This document shows positions 1-11,200 of a DNA stretch of 64,000 nucleotides, piece after piece; the first letter of the stretch is position 1, and the number at the start of each line of letters is the position of its first letter. The notes beneath the pieces were generated by a model. That model made no database searches. It had not been told where the DNA came from and saw nothing but the letters and a program-made list of their open reading frames with translations. The DNA comes from Gordonia hankookensis (GTDB taxonomy: Bacteria > Actinomycetota > Actinomycetes > Mycobacteriales > Mycobacteriaceae). Location of the stretch: positions 1,178,001 through 1,242,000 of the forward strand of contig NZ_JACWMS010000002.1 in NCBI RefSeq assembly GCF_014673215.1, written 5' to 3'. Both the position numbers and the translations under genes were made by a program.

Positions 1-2
1 AC

Positions 3-476
3 GCGTCGGTGACCGCGCGCGCCATCGGGATGCCCTGGCCGAAGGGCCAGGCCCGCTACACCATCGCGGCGTTGCTGGAACTGATCGGTCTGCGCTCGCG
101 CCACTATCACGTGCGTGTCGACGAGACGGAACTCGACGACGACATGGTCTTCGCGTCGGTGGGCAACACCACCTCGTACGGCGGGGGCATGCAGATCACC
201 CCAGCGGCGTCGATGGTCGACGGATCTCTCGACGTCACGCTGGCCGTCCGTCCGTCGCGGTTCGCACGACTGACCGTCGCCAAGGTGTTCCCCACGGTCT
301 TCTCCGGTCGCCACGTAGATCATCAGATGGTTCGTACGCTCCGTGGCCGTGAGATCGAATTCTATTGCGACCCACCGGCTCTGGTGTCGATCGACGGTGA
401 CCTCGTCGGCGAGCTGCCCGCGACCTTCGAAGTGGTCCCGAGCGCCGCGGTCATCTTCGCGCCGCCGGCAGAATGA
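3..476 (+). CDS. Diacylglycerol/lipid kinase, C-terminal part (5' truncated)
   Basis: The reading frame is open from the window edge, so the gene begins outside the window and only its last 158 codons are seen. The fragment has the C-terminal beta-sandwich of the YegS/DagK lipid kinase family: a GNTTSYGGGMQITPAA segment, then DGSLDV, and near the end SIDGDLVGELP. Family members phosphorylate diacylglycerol or related lipids at the membrane; the ATP-binding N-terminal domain (GGDGT motif) would lie off the window. The 3' end overlaps the 3' end of the convergent chloride-channel gene by about 26 bases. Substrate specificity cannot be read from this part. Confidence 0.8.
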   Translation, partial: ASVTARAIGMPWPKGQARYTIAALLELIGLRSRHYHVRVDETELDDDMVFASVGNTTSYGGGMQITPAASMVDGSLDVTLAVRPSRFARLTVAKVFPTVFSGRHVDHQMVRTLRGREIEFYCDPPALVSIDGDLVGELPATFEVVPSAAVIFAPPAE

Positions 477-2157
477 GCTGATCCTCGCCCGCAGGCGTCG
501 TCACACGGCGACGCGGCAGCGGTAGGTACCGTTGCCGATGTCGCGACTCGGTCAGATCGTGCAGCCTTGCGGTGAGGAGGTCGGCGGTCGTCAGCAGTCC
601 GATCGGCCGGCCCCCGGCACCGAGAACGATGGCGCTGGTGGCACCCGCGTCGGCCAGATCGTAGGCCACTTCCCGCAGGGTCTGCCGCGGGTAGACGTGC
701 GGAAGGCTGCCGACTTGTGCCGCGGCCTGGGCCAGGGCATCGGAATCGGCCCGCGCCACATCCGCGACCGTGAACGCCTCGAGCGGATCCGTGGAGTATT
801 CGCGTGTCAGATGCTGCCCTCGGCGGGCGAGCTTCTCGGTCAGCACCGAGCGTTTGAGTATCAGCACTGACAACGCGTAGGCGGCGGTCGCGGACACCAG
901 AAGTGGCAGCATCGCTGACCACGCGTGAGTCAGTTCGACGGTGAAGATGACTCCGGTGAGCGGTGAGCGCATGACACCACCCAGCACGGCAGCCAGTCCC
1001 AGCATCGCCCATAAGCCAGCAGTGGTGTGCGGCAGAATATTTCCCTCCAACGCACCGAGCGCCGCACCGATCATGAAGATCGGTGCCAGCACTCCCCCAG
1101 ATGTACCCGAACCCAACGAGAGCGCCCAGATGACGGTCTTCACGGTCAGGATGCCGACGATCAGGCTCATCGTCGCGTGCCCCGTGAGGAGATCGTCGAT
1201 CACGTCGTAGCCGACACCCAGTGCCCTCGGCTCGATCAGTCCGCCGATCCCGATCACGAGTCCGCCGATGGCCGGCCACCACATCCAGTGCACTGGCAAT
1301 CGCGCGAACGCGTCTTCGGACCGGTACACCAGCCACGTCGCGGCGACGGCCAGCAGACCGCCGCTGAGTCCGATCAGCACGGCGCCGAGATCGACCGTCC
1401 ACGGGAACACGTTCTGCGACATCGGGACTGCGAATACGGCGTCGGTGCCGAGGATGAACGCCCGCACCACGGTCGCGGTGGCGACCGCGGCAACAACCGG
1501 GATGAAACTTCTCGGTCGCCACTCGAACAGGAGTAGCTCCACCGCCAGCAGCACTGCTGCGACGGGCGAGTTGAAGGTGGCGGCCATACCGGCCGCGGCT
1601 CCCGACACCAGCAGCGTCTTGCGCTCGTCGGCCGTGATATGCAGATGCTGCGCGAGGATGGAGCCGATCGCACCCCCGGTCATGATGATCGGCCCTTCGG
1701 CCCCGAAAGGTCCTCCGGTGCCGATGCTCACGGCGGAGGACACCGGTTTGAGTACGGCCACCCGAGGTGAGATGGTGCTTCCGCGCGTCAGGATAGCCTC
1801 GATCGCCTCGGGCATTCCGTGGCCGCGGATCGCGGCGGAGCCGAAACGCGCCATCAACCCCACAACCACGCCACCGAGGACCGGTGCCGCGACGATCAAC
1901 CACCAAGGATGTCCGTGCGCTCCCGGGGAGATCTGGTCGAATCGAAACCGTTGATAGAAAACAAGATTGGTGACGAGTCCGATCAGATGCAGCAGCACCC
2001 ATGCAGCTCCGGCACCGAGCGCCCCCACGGGGATGGCCCAGGCAGTGACGAGGAGCATTCGTCGGTCGACTGCGAAGTCGCCGAGCGCCGGCCGGTCCGA
2101 TCCGTCACCGTGCTCGTCACAGACGCCTTCCAACATGTCTTGTTTGATGGAGGTCAT
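451..2157 (-). CDS. ClC-family chloride channel/antiporter with CBS domains
   Basis: A 568-residue polytopic membrane protein of the ClC family. Visible signatures are GHGMPEA (residues ~112-118), GTGGPFGAEGP (~146-156, with the gating glutamate of the GxEGP motif at ~154) and RSPLTGVIFTVELT in the second half. The region from about residue 440 has paired CBS-like motifs (a DPLEAFTV start, later RPIGLLTTADLL). ClC proteins move Cl- either as channels or as Cl-/H+ antiporters; a gating glutamate alone does not separate the two. The ATG at 2157 overlaps the stop of the upstream MarR gene (ATGA), so the two genes are almost certainly co-transcribed and the channel is probably under MarR control. 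Confidence 0.93.
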   Translation of the reverse strand: MTSIKQDMLEGVCDEHGDGSDRPALGDFAVDRRMLLVTAWAIPVGALGAGAAWVLLHLIGLVTNLVFYQRFRFDQISPGAHGHPWWLIVAAPVLGGVVVGLMARFGSAAIRGHGMPEAIEAILTRGSTISPRVAVLKPVSSAVSIGTGGPFGAEGPIIMTGGAIGSILAQHLHITADERKTLLVSGAAAGMAATFNSPVAAVLLAVELLLFEWRPRSFIPVVAAVATATVVRAFILGTDAVFAVPMSQNVFPWTVDLGAVLIGLSGGLLAVAATWLVYRSEDAFARLPVHWMWWPAIGGLVIGIGGLIEPRALGVGYDVIDDLLTGHATMSLIVGILTVKTVIWALSLGSGTSGGVLAPIFMIGAALGALEGNILPHTTAGLWAMLGLAAVLGGVMRSPLTGVIFTVELTHAWSAMLPLLVSATAAYALSVLILKRSVLTEKLARRGQHLTREYSTDPLEAFTVADVARADSDALAQAAAQVGSLPHVYPRQTLREVAYDLADAGATSAIVLGAGGRPIGLLTTADLLTARLHDLTESRHRQRYLPLPRRRVTTPAGEDQLILPAARR

Positions 2158-2654
2158 AACGGAAGCGGGCCGGTTTCGGATGCGTACTCTTCACCGACCC
2201 CCTGATGCATGGCGTGTAGGCCGTCGACCAGACCCGCGCGCACATCGGGCCCGAGTAGGGACAGAATCCTGGTCAGTTCGTCCTTGCGCCACTGCAGCAC
2301 GCGTTTCACCAGTTCGTGCCCCGCCGTTGTCAGATCCAGCGTCACCACACGCCGATTGGTCGGTTCCGAACCCCGCTCGAGGTATCCGGAATGCTGCAGC
2401 CGGTCGGCCAATCGCGTCACCGACGATGCCCCGACACCGAGAGCGTTCGCCACCTGTGCTGACGAACTCGGCCCGATCACCGCGAGGGTCCACAGCATCC
2501 GGAACTGAGCGAGTGACACGTCGCCGGTCGTCGCCGCTACGCTGCGCAACGCGATACCGACGAGGTCGCGGGTCGCCAACTGCAACGTGTCGACGTCGGA
2601 CGCGGTCGGGCCGTCCAGCCGATCCCGCGGGCCAGGCCTCCCATTCGTTTGCAT
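2154..2654 (-). CDS. MarR-family transcriptional regulator
   Basis: A 166-residue protein with a MarR-type winged helix at residues ~45-120: SLAQFRMLWTLA, then SSSAQVANALGVGASSVTR (recognition region), DRLQHSGYLERG, and the wing residues NRRVVTLDLT. Its stop overlaps the start of the ClC gene by four bases. There is no clear Shine-Dalgarno before the ATG at 2654, and two inverted-repeat operators lie 11-39 bases upstream, covering the likely promoter. This is the classic arrangement of an autorepressed MarR gene controlling a co-transcribed transporter. The inducer is unknown. Confidence 0.92.
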   Translation of the reverse strand: MQTNGRPGPRDRLDGPTASDVDTLQLATRDLVGIALRSVAATTGDVSLAQFRMLWTLAVIGPSSSAQVANALGVGASSVTRLADRLQHSGYLERGSEPTNRRVVTLDLTTAGHELVKRVLQWRKDELTRILSLLGPDVRAGLVDGLHAMHQGVGEEYASETGPLPL

Positions 2655-2664
2655 TTCAGAAGTA

Positions 2665-2693
2665 TTGCATAATGCAAGTGTTGCCTAGTGCAA
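2665..2693. promoter_or_regulatory. Tandem MarR-type operators
   Basis: TTGCATAATGCAA at 2665-2677 is a perfect 6-1-6 inverted repeat. Three bases on, TTGCCTAGTGCAA (2681-2693) repeats the same TTGC..GCAA frame with one mismatched pair. The centres are 16 bases apart. They lie directly upstream of the divergon-less MarR gene and overlap where its promoter must be. Autoregulation by the MarR protein is inferred from position and symmetry. Confidence 0.7.
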
Positions 2694-2742
2694 GGGCCTG
2701 CTGGCGCCCGCCCGGGACCGGTGATCCGCCGGGTGACTCCCG

Positions 2743-4179
2743 CTAACCCTGCTCGCGCCACCACTCCTGGAGTGCCTCGACGGCCTCCTCATACGAGAGT
2801 GGCCCGCGGTCGAGCCGCAGCTCCTTCAGGTATCGCCATGCCTCGCCGACCTTCGGGCCCGGAGGCAGTCCGAGCAGCTCCATGATGGCGTTGCCGTCGA
2901 GGTCCGGTCGTACGCGGTCGAGATCCTCCGCCGCCTTGAGATCGGCGATCCGCCGTTCCAGATGGTCGTAGTTCTCCTGCAGACGCCGCGCGCGGCGCTT
3001 GTTCCGGGTGGTGCAGTCGGCCCGGACGAGTTTGTGCAGTCGATCCAGGAGGGGTCCGGCATCACTGACATAACGTCGGACCGCCGAGTCGGTCCAGGTG
3101 CCGTCGCCGTAGCCGTGGAACCGCAGGTGCAGGAACACCAGGTTCGAGATGTCCTCGACGACCGCCTTCGGATACTTCAGAGCCCGCATCCGGCGGCGGA
3201 CGAGTTTGGCCCCGACCACCTCGTGATGGTGGAAACTGACCCCACCGCCGGGCTCATGGCGACGGGTCGCGGGCTTACCGATGTCGTGGAGCAGGGCCGC
3301 CCATCGCAGCACCAGATCGGGATCGCCCTCCTCGAGGTCGATCGCCTGCCGCAGCACGGTCAGCGAGTGCTGGTAGACGTCCTTGTGCTGGTGGTGTTCG
3401 TCGATGGTGAGCTTCATCCCCGGCACCTCCGGGAGCACACGCTCGCCGAGGCCCGTGTCGACCATCAGGTCGATGGCCTCCAGCGGATGCTCACCGAGGA
3501 TCATCTTGTCCAGTTCGGTACGGACACGTTCGGCGGTGATCCGCTCGATCTGCGCCGACATCTCGGTGATCGCGTCGGACACCCTGGGCGCGACCCGGAA
3601 GCCGAGCTGCGAGACGAACCGGATCGCCCGCAACATCCGCAGCGGGTCGTCGTCGAAGGACTCCTGCGGGGTGGCCGGGGTGTCGATGATCCCGGCCAGG
3701 AGCGCGGTCATCCCGTCGAGGGGGTCGCAGAACTCGGCCGGACCGTCCGCCCCGACCCGGACCGCCATCGCGTTGATGGTGAAGTCGCGGCGCACCAGAT
3801 CGTCGGCTAGCGATTCACCGAAGACCACCTCGGGATTACGTCCGATCCGGTCATACGCATCGGACCGGAATGTCGTGATCTCGACCATGTGCTCGCCCTT
3901 GCGCGCACTGATCGTGCCGAACTCGATACCGGTGTCCCACTGGGCATCGGCCCAGTCGGACATCAACGCCGAGACCTGCTCGGGCCTGGCATCTGTGGTG
4001 AAGTCGAGATCGCCCGAGAGCCTGCCGAGCACCGCATCCCGCACCGACCCGCCGACCAGATACAACTCGTGGCCCGCGCCCGCGAACGCCGCGCCGAGCG
4101 GTACCAGGACGTCGGAGAGGCCCCGCAACGTCACCGCCGCTGATGCCAGCAGACGGGTACGGCGTTCGGGCTCTGTCAC
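2743..4179 (-). CDS. cca: CCA-adding tRNA nucleotidyltransferase
   Basis: A 478-residue class II tRNA nucleotidyltransferase that builds or repairs the 3' CCA end of tRNAs; the Mycobacterium tuberculosis counterpart at this locus is PcnA (Rv3907c) of about the same length. The catalytic head shows LVGGSVRD (~41-48) and DLDFTTD (~57-63, the metal-binding carboxylates). The neck has RRDFTINAMAV and DPLRMLRAIRF, and an HD domain follows (WAALLHDIGKP, ~295-310). The frame stays open upstream to 4398, but a GTG at 4179 (VTEPERR) gives the family length and avoids overlap with the divergent NUDIX gene. One encoded tRNA in this window (Ala) already carries CCA and the other (Ile) does not, so the enzyme is needed. 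Confidence 0.93.
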   Translation of the reverse strand: MTEPERRTRLLASAAVTLRGLSDVLVPLGAAFAGAGHELYLVGGSVRDAVLGRLSGDLDFTTDARPEQVSALMSDWADAQWDTGIEFGTISARKGEHMVEITTFRSDAYDRIGRNPEVVFGESLADDLVRRDFTINAMAVRVGADGPAEFCDPLDGMTALLAGIIDTPATPQESFDDDPLRMLRAIRFVSQLGFRVAPRVSDAITEMSAQIERITAERVRTELDKMILGEHPLEAIDLMVDTGLGERVLPEVPGMKLTIDEHHQHKDVYQHSLTVLRQAIDLEEGDPDLVLRWAALLHDIGKPATRRHEPGGGVSFHHHEVVGAKLVRRRMRALKYPKAVVEDISNLVFLHLRFHGYGDGTWTDSAVRRYVSDAGPLLDRLHKLVRADCTTRNKRRARRLQENYDHLERRIADLKAAEDLDRVRPDLDGNAIMELLGLPPGPKVGEAWRYLKELRLDRGPLSYEEAVEALQEWWREQG

Positions 4180-4314
4180 GGCATGCCAGCCTACCGCTGC
4201 CAGGTCCGGCGACCACAAATCGTCGCCGGGCCCGCAGACAGGACCGGCCGCCACCCCGCCGCCCACGGGGCCATCCGGGCAAACAGCAGGTGACCAACGG
4301 CTAGCATCGAGAGC

Positions 4315-5523
4315 GTGTCCGCCGATCCGTCCACCGACCCCTCTGACGTCTCCTCCGACGTCACCGCGGGTGGTCACGGTCCCGGCGATGTGACGCACAA
4401 CACCTCATCGGCGCGACCGGACGCCGGTTCCGGCCGGCGCGTCACCCCCGCCGATCTGGCTCGGGGATCGCACGGCACCGCATCGAGTCCGGCCACCGCG
4501 GCCACCCCGGAGGAGACCAGCCCCGGGCAGGCCCGCCGAGGACGGCGGGGACGCCGGCGGCGCGGACGACGACCGTCGGTGGCGCCGTCGGGCAGCGATA
4601 CGCCTCACAGCGCCCCCGACGACACTCCCCCGCGTCCCGTCGAGCGCCGCGACGCGCCCAAGCCCGGGCCCATGCCGAAGCGGCCGACAGATCCCGAGCG
4701 GCTCGTCGGCGACGACGACGAACTGCACCCGACCCACACCAGGGTCTCGCCGCCGAAGCCGTCCGATCTGGTCGCGGTCACCGCCAAGATCACCAAGACC
4801 GGCCTCACCCATGCGGTCGGCTCCGACGGCGCCACGACCGCAGGCAAGTCCAAGAACCGCCGCCGGACGGGTACCCGGCCCGACCGCGGGCAGGGCCAGG
4901 GGCAGGAGCGCCTGCGCACCGTACGCGAGACGTCGGCGGGCGGGCTGGTCATCTCCGACCTCGACCTCCCCGTCGATGAGCTCTGCGCGGCACTCATCGG
5001 CCGGATGGACCGGCGCGGCCGGATGATGTGGTCGTTGCCGAAGGGCCACATCGAGACCGGGGAAACCGCCGAGCAGACCGCGATCCGGGAGGTCGCGGAG
5101 GAAACGGGCATCAACGGCACCGTCGTCGCGCCGCTCGGAAAGATCGACTACTGGTTCGTCAGCGAGGGCAGACGTATCCACAAGACCGTTCACCACTATC
5201 TTCTCCGCAGCATCGGGGGCGAGCTGTCGGACGCCGATTACGAGGTGAGTGAAGTGGCATGGGTGCCGCTCGCCGAACTACCCCGCAAGCTCACGTACTC
5301 TGACGAGCGGCGACTGGCCCGCATGGCCCGAGGCGTCATCGCCGATCTCGCTGCCGACCCGAACCGGTTGGCCCAGTCCGAGGCCGAGAGCATTCGCACC
5401 GAACCCAACGCCTATGAGAGAGCCGCAGCCGCACGCAACCAGCGCCGCAACGAACCGCCACCCCCGTCGCGGTCCCGTCGGCGCAGGCGGCGTCCCCGGC
5501 GCCCACCGGCCGGCGATGCCTGA
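4315..5523 (+). CDS. NUDIX hydrolase (MutT4-like) with long disordered N-terminus
   Basis: A 402-residue protein, orthologous by position and sequence to MutT4 (Rv3908). The Nudix box [23 protein letters not shown]-type motif lies at about residues 244-266, preceded by ETSAGGLVI and LPK. Nudix enzymes of this branch hydrolyse nucleoside polyphosphates or related compounds; the substrate is not predictable here. The first ~190 residues are unlike the compact domain: Arg/Pro/Ser/Thr-rich, with a very basic [13 protein letters not shown] stretch, and the C-terminus is also basic. This makes it far longer than the ~250-residue mycobacterial protein. The stop overlaps the next ORF by 8 bases, so it heads the operon with the secreted protein and murJ. 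Confidence 0.88.
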   Translation: MSADPSTDPSDVSSDVTAGGHGPGDVTHNTSSARPDAGSGRRVTPADLARGSHGTASSPATAATPEETSPGQARRGRRGRRRRGRRPSVAPSGSDTPHSAPDDTPPRPVERRDAPKPGPMPKRPTDPERLVGDDDELHPTHTRVSPPKPSDLVAVTAKITKTGLTHAVGSDGATTAGKSKNRRRTGTRPDRGQGQGQERLRTVRETSAGGLVISDLDLPVDELCAALIGRMDRRGRMMWSLPKGHIETGETAEQTAIREVAEETGINGTVVAPLGKIDYWFVSEGRRIHKTVHHYLLRSIGGELSDADYEVSEVAWVPLAELPRKLTYSDERRLARMARGVIADLAADPNRLAQSEAESIRTEPNAYERAAAARNQRRNEPPPPSRSRRRRRRPRRPPAGDA

Positions 5524-8284
5524 CCGCCGGGTGAACAGACTCCTCGCTCCCCTCCGTCGATTCGCGCGGATCTCCGCCGCGATCTTCGCTGTCCTGACGA
5601 TCGCGCTCCTGTCCGCGGCGCCGGCGGCCGCCGCGCCGGACGCATCGGCCGCCTCGGACGGCGAGATACCGGACGACTTCCTACGGCTGGCCATCGACAC
5701 CATCACGCCGTCGCTGGTCACCAGCAGTGGTGGTTCCGTGGTCACCGTCTCGGGGCACCTCGAGAACATCGGGGACCGCCAGCTGCACAACCTGTCGGTG
5801 CGGCTCGAACGTGGCGATCCCGTCGCGGACGCCGCGGGACTCCGCAGCAGCCTCGCCGTGACCCCCGTCCCGGTGAGCGCCGCCACCCCGTTCCGGCACA
5901 TCTCCGACGACCTCACGCCGGGCCGGTCGATCCCGTTCACCGTCACGGCCCCGCTGTCGGGCAGCGGCGGCCTCGACATCCAGCGCACCGGGGTGTTCCC
6001 ACTGCAGGTGAACGTGAACGGTCTCCCCGACTACGGGAATCCGGCCAAACTCGCACAGTCGCGCACCCTCCTGCCCGTGCTGTCCCTGCCACCCGATCGT
6101 GGTCGGGCGGCAGGGTACGTCGATCCGACCACCGATGCGGAACAGGCCGATCCGCGTGACACCGATCTCGGCGCGGACGGCTCGGTCTCGGCCAACCTGT
6201 CGAGCCCGGCACGGTTCACGATGCTCTGGCCGCTGGCCGCACCGCCGCAGCTCACCCCGGGCGTGCTCGGCGGACAGACCGAGCAGGTCCGTCTGGTGGG
6301 CGAGGACCTGGCCAGATCCCTCGAACCCGGTGGCCGGCTCAATGTGCTCCTCGCGGCGGCACGATCGGTCGCAGGAGAATCCGAGTCAGCCGACAACGAT
6401 TCGGCTGCCTCCGGATCCGAGGCCGTGACGAGCGGCAACGGAGCGTCGAAATCCGCCGAATCGGCCCCACCGTCGTCCGGCGGCGACAACAACTCCCCTG
6501 ATACCGGCAACTCCGACGACACCGGCACCTCGACCGATCGGAAGCCGTCCAAACTCGAACAGAGCATGTGCCTGGCCATCGATCCGGATCTCCTGGTGAC
6601 CGTCCGGTCGATGTCGCTCGGATACGGGGTGTCGAGCGATCCGATGGACCCGACGTCGTCGACCACCACGGGCTCCGGGCAGGCGGCCGCAGTGCAGTGG
6701 CTGACCGAGTTGCGTCAGCTCGCGGGACAGATGTGTGTGGTGGCGTTGCCGTTCGCGCAGTCCGATCTGACGTCGCTGGCCCGCATCGGCAACACCGGCC
6801 TCACCACGGACGCCCTGTCGACGCCCCCCGACGTCGTCGACGCGATCCTCGGTGTCCGTAGCGTCCGCGGCATCACCATCCCCGCGCTCGGGGCCCTCGA
6901 CTCGACGGGCGCAGGCGTGTTGAAGTCGGCATCCGTCGGGAAGGCCGTCACGTCGACGAGCAGCGTGGCGACCGCCCGCCCGGGCGCCACCGGGCAGTAC
7001 CGGGTGGGCGACCTGCGCGTCCAGTCCACCGATGCGCCGGTCTCGGCGTCCCTGGCCGGCCTCGGTCCTGCCCCGTCGACGACTCCGCTGACACCGCCCG
7101 ACCAGGAGGTGTCGTTCGCCGGTGAGTCGGCCGCGGGCAGGCGGCAGGCCGCGGTCGCAGCGCTGGCGTATCAGTCGATCGCCGCGCCCGAACCTGTCGA
7201 GCGCGGGCGGGCGCAGCCTCGACTGCCCGCCGCCGGACGCAGCGCCTTCGTGATGCCACCGACCTACTGGGCACCGTCCACCGACGACACCAACGCGTTG
7301 TTCACCACCGCCACCCTCCTGCTGGAGTCCGGCGCAGCGACACCCACCTCGCTCACCGACGTCGTCGGCGAACTCGACCGTGCCGACTCGACCGCGCGGT
7401 TCGTGAGACCACCCGGCGTCGCGTCGCTCGCATCGCTCGGCGTCGCGGTGTCCGACCGGGTCGCGACGACGATGCGTGACAACGCCGAGTTGTCGTACCA
7501 GTTGCAGGCCTCGCTGATGCAGTCCGCCGACGTCGCCGCCACTCCCGAGCGGTACATGGCGCCGCTCCGGGAAGACCTGTTGCGCGCCATCCGGACACCG
7601 GATCGGGCCGGTGCCGCCGAGCGGGCCGACATCCGCACCCAGCGCGCGGCCAGGGTCACCGCATCCGGCGGCACCCTGCAGCGGATGCGCAACGCCGTGA
7701 CCATCCTCGATCCCGGTGGGAGGTACACGCTCGCGTCCGAGCGCAGTCCCCTGCTGCTGGTGGTCCGCAATGAGCTGTCGCTGCCGATCCGGGTGCGTAT
7801 CAACGTCGCCGCGCCCAAGGAACTCGACGTCGGCGACATCGGCGTCATCGAGATCCCCGCCCGTGGCACCCGCCAGATCCAGCTGCCCACCCGCGCGGAC
7901 AGCTCGGAGGCCGTCACCGTCACCATCGGTATGTCCACCTCGAGCGGGGTCTCCCTCGGCTCGCCCATCCGGCTGTCGGTGCATGCGAATGCCTATGGAA
8001 AGCCACTGTTCTGGATCACGATCGCTGCGGGTGTCGCCCTCGTGCTGCTGACCGCGCGGCGCCTCTGGCACCGATTCCGCGGCGAACCCGACCCGGCCGA
8101 CGATGACCGTCCCGACCCCGATGACCACGAACGATTGCTTGCCGGCACCACCTATCAGGAGCGTCGCCGTACCCTGCATCAAGAGATGCTGCACGCAGAG
8201 GCCGACCCGGAGACAGAGCACCCCGAGACAGAGGATGAGGCACCGCCCGCGACGACGGGCCCGACCGACCGAGACACACCATGA
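5516..8284 (+). CDS. Secreted/membrane-anchored protein (Rv3909-like), function unknown
   Basis: The 922-residue product starts at the ATG at 5516, overlapping the NUDIX stop; an upstream open frame (to 5249) is ignored because it runs through the NUDIX gene. It has an N-terminal signal sequence ([19 protein letters not shown]...APAAAA, residues ~18-42), a very large extracytoplasmic region, one membrane span near residues 826-850 ([17 protein letters not shown]) and a short acidic cytoplasmic tail. A Ser/Asp/Gly-rich low-complexity insert lies around residues 285-345. The conserved mycobacterial neighbour Rv3909 has the same layout and lies in the same place before murJ. The stop overlaps murJ (ATGA), so a role in peptidoglycan precursor export or its control is plausible, but no enzymatic motif is seen. 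Confidence 0.85.
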   Translation: MPDRRVNRLLAPLRRFARISAAIFAVLTIALLSAAPAAAAPDASAASDGEIPDDFLRLAIDTITPSLVTSSGGSVVTVSGHLENIGDRQLHNLSVRLERGDPVADAAGLRSSLAVTPVPVSAATPFRHISDDLTPGRSIPFTVTAPLSGSGGLDIQRTGVFPLQVNVNGLPDYGNPAKLAQSRTLLPVLSLPPDRGRAAGYVDPTTDAEQADPRDTDLGADGSVSANLSSPARFTMLWPLAAPPQLTPGVLGGQTEQVRLVGEDLARSLEPGGRLNVLLAAARSVAGESESADNDSAASGSEAVTSGNGASKSAESAPPSSGGDNNSPDTGNSDDTGTSTDRKPSKLEQSMCLAIDPDLLVTVRSMSLGYGVSSDPMDPTSSTTTGSGQAAAVQWLTELRQLAGQMCVVALPFAQSDLTSLARIGNTGLTTDALSTPPDVVDAILGVRSVRGITIPALGALDSTGAGVLKSASVGKAVTSTSSVATARPGATGQYRVGDLRVQSTDAPVSASLAGLGPAPSTTPLTPPDQEVSFAGESAAGRRQAAVAALAYQSIAAPEPVERGRAQPRLPAAGRSAFVMPPTYWAPSTDDTNALFTTATLLLESGAATPTSLTDVVGELDRADSTARFVRPPGVASLASLGVAVSDRVATTMRDNAELSYQLQASLMQSADVAATPERYMAPLREDLLRAIRTPDRAGAAERADIRTQRAARVTASGGTLQRMRNAVTILDPGGRYTLASERSPLLLVVRNELSLPIRVRINVAAPKELDVGDIGVIEIPARGTRQIQLPTRADSSEAVTVTIGMSTSSGVSLGSPIRLSVHANAYGKPLFWITIAAGVALVLLTARRLWHRFRGEPDPADDDRPDPDDHERLLAGTTYQERRRTLHQEMLHAEADPETEHPETEDEAPPATTGPTDRDTP

Positions 8285-11200
8285 CCGACCAAGGACCACG
8301 CGAACCGCGCCGCGCGTCGCCCCGCCGGATACCTCCCCGCGGGGCTCCTGAACGACGCCCCGCCGCCGGTCCGCCACCGATGACGGGCCCGGTGGCCGAC
8401 CAGCCACCCCTCGCCGGCCGGCCCTCCGGTCCACCGGCATCCGGTCCCCGCGCGCCTGCACCACGGCCCGCCCCGCCCCGCCCCGCGCAGGCCAGGCAGC
8501 AGGCGCCGCCGCCACGGTTCATTCCGTCGCGGCCACCGGCCGACACGCTCACCGACACCGGCGAGCGGCCTGCGCGTGACACCGGCACCGGCGCGAGCGC
8601 CACCACCGGGCTCTCGCGCGATTCCGACTCGAGCATCCTCAAGACCAGCGGCTCCATCGCTCTGGCCACGCTCACGAGCCGCATCACCGGGTTCATCCGA
8701 ACGGTGCTGGTGCTGGCCATGCTCGGACCGGCCATCGCGTCGGCCTTCCAGGCCGCCTACGTGCTGCCGAACATGATCGCCGAGGTCGTCCTCGGTGCCG
8801 TGCTCACCGCGATCGTGATCCCGGTGCTGGTCCGTGCCGAGGCCGAGGACGCCGACGGCGGACGCGGGTTCATCAACCGCATCTTCACCCTCACCCTGGT
8901 CACCCTCGGTACGGCGACGGTCATCGCGCTGATCGCCGCGCCACTCCTGACCTTCCTCAACGTCGGCGACGGGGACGTCAACCGGCCACTGACCACCGCG
9001 CTGGCCTACCTGCTCCTACCGGAGATCCTGTTCTACGGACTGTCCGCGCTGTTCATCGCGATCCTGAACATGAAGGGGTTCTTCAAACCCGGCGCCTGGG
9101 CTCCGGTGATGAACAACATCGTCCAGATCGCAACGCTGGTGCTGTACGCCCTGATGCCCGGCGAGATCACGCTCAACCCGGTCCGGATGTCGGATCCTCA
9201 GCTCCTGGTGCTCGGCATCGGCACCACGCTCGGTGTGGTGGTCCAGGCATCGGTCCTGGTGCCGTGGCTCAAGCGGGCGGGGGTGCGGCTACAGCTGCAG
9301 TGGGGACTCGACGCACGCCTGCGCACCTTCGGGAACATGGCCCTGGCCATCGTGCTCTACGTCGCGATCCTGCAGGTCGGGCTGGTCATCACCTACCGCA
9401 TCGCCGCACACGCCGACGCATCGGGTATCAGTGTCTACGCCACGCACTGGCAGCTGCTCCAACTCCCCTACGGCGTGCTGGGCGTGACGATCCTGACCGC
9501 GATCATGCCCCGGCTGTCACGCAACGCCGCCGCCGACGACGATCGTGCCGTTGTCGACGACCTGTCGCTGGCCACCCGGCTGACCATGGTCGCACTGGTG
9601 CCCGTGGTCGCGTACATGACCTTCTTCGGCCCGGCCATCGGCATCGCGGTGTTCAACTTCGGCAAGTTCGACGCCGACACCGCCTCCCAACTCGGCTCGG
9701 TCCTCGCGTGGGGTGCCTTCACCCTGATCCCCTACTCCATGACGCTGGTGCAGCTGCGCGTGTTCTACGCGCGCCAGGATGCCTGGACGCCGACCGTGAT
9801 GGTCCTCGGCATCACGATCGTCAAGGTGGCCGCCTCCTACCTCGGGCCGGTGCTCTTCTCCGATCCCGAGTTGGTGGTGCGCTGGCTCGCATTGTCGAAC
9901 GGACTGGGATATCTGGTCGGTGCCGTCGTCGGCCACTACCTGCTGCGCAACCGCCTGAACAACGCCCGTCTCACCGATGTGTACCGCACGACGGTCATCA
10001 CCCTCGGCGTGTCGATCGGTGTCGCTGCGGTCGTCTGGGCGGTCGCCAACCTGTCGGGAATGCATCTCCTCGCCACGGAGGTCGGCAAGCTCGGCTCGCT
10101 CGTCTATCTCCTCGTCACCGCGGTCGTCGTCCTGGGCGTGACCTATGCCGGACTTGCCGCGGCCAAGGTTCCCGACGTGGTTTCGATCGGAATGTCCGTG
10201 CGGCGCATGCTCGGTCGGTTCATTCCGGCGCTGGCACCACCGCCGAGTTCGGTAACAGAATCGGCACCGACGATCACGGTTCAGTTTCCGCGGATCACTC
10301 CGGACGAGTCGCTCCCGTACTCTGGTCAGGTACAGGTGCTCCGACGATTCGACCGGGGCACAGCCACCTGGCAGTCGTACTCGGTTCACAGCGGTGGAGC
10401 CGCACGCCTTCGTGATGGCGGCGAGATGCGGGTCCATTCGCCTCGCGATATGCGCTACCGCAGGAGAGGAGCTCGGCGCTTGAGTGACAACGAGATCGGT
10501 ACCACACAGGACACCGAGATCATCCCCGACGCCCCGACCTCCGACGGCGGTTCGGTGACCGTCGACGAGAAGCCGGACCGACCACGCGGTGACGAGGTCG
10601 ACACGTCGGCGACATCGGACCGGCCGGGCCCGGATTCCCCTGACTCCGCGCAGCAGGCGCCGACCCGAACCACACCCAAGGGCGAGAAACCCTCCGACAC
10701 AGACAAATCCGACAAGGACGCGGTTCCCGTCAAACGGCCGCGGCCGCGCGGCCCCCGCCTGGTGCCCGGTGCCGCCGTTGCCGGTGGCCGCTATCGACTG
10801 CTCGATCACCACGGCGGATCCCGCGGCCTGCAGTTCTGGCGCGCACTCGACATCAACCTCGACCGAGAGGTCGCCCTGACCTTCGTCGACGCCGAGCAAC
10901 TCGCACCTCCCCCGGAACGTGGTGAATCGGCCAAGGTGACCGACGAAGGTCCGCAGGCCGTGCTGTCCCGGACATTACGGCTGGGGCAGATCTCGTCATC
11001 CGGGGTCGCACGTGTGCTCGACGTGGTGCGCGGCTCGTCCGGCGGCATCGTCGTCAGCGAATGGGTACCGGGCTCGTCGCTCAGCGAGGTCGCACAGTCC
11101 GGCCCGTCCCCGATCGGCGCCGCTCGCGCCGTCCGGGCGCTCGCCGCCGCCGCGGAGGCCACCCATCGATCCGGTGGAACGCTGTCGATCGATCATCCGG

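Noticed and set aside
6386-8515. A 709-codon minus-strand frame opposite the secreted protein gene
   Set aside because: Gly/Arg-rich shadow of a well-supported gene, with no domain or ribosome site.
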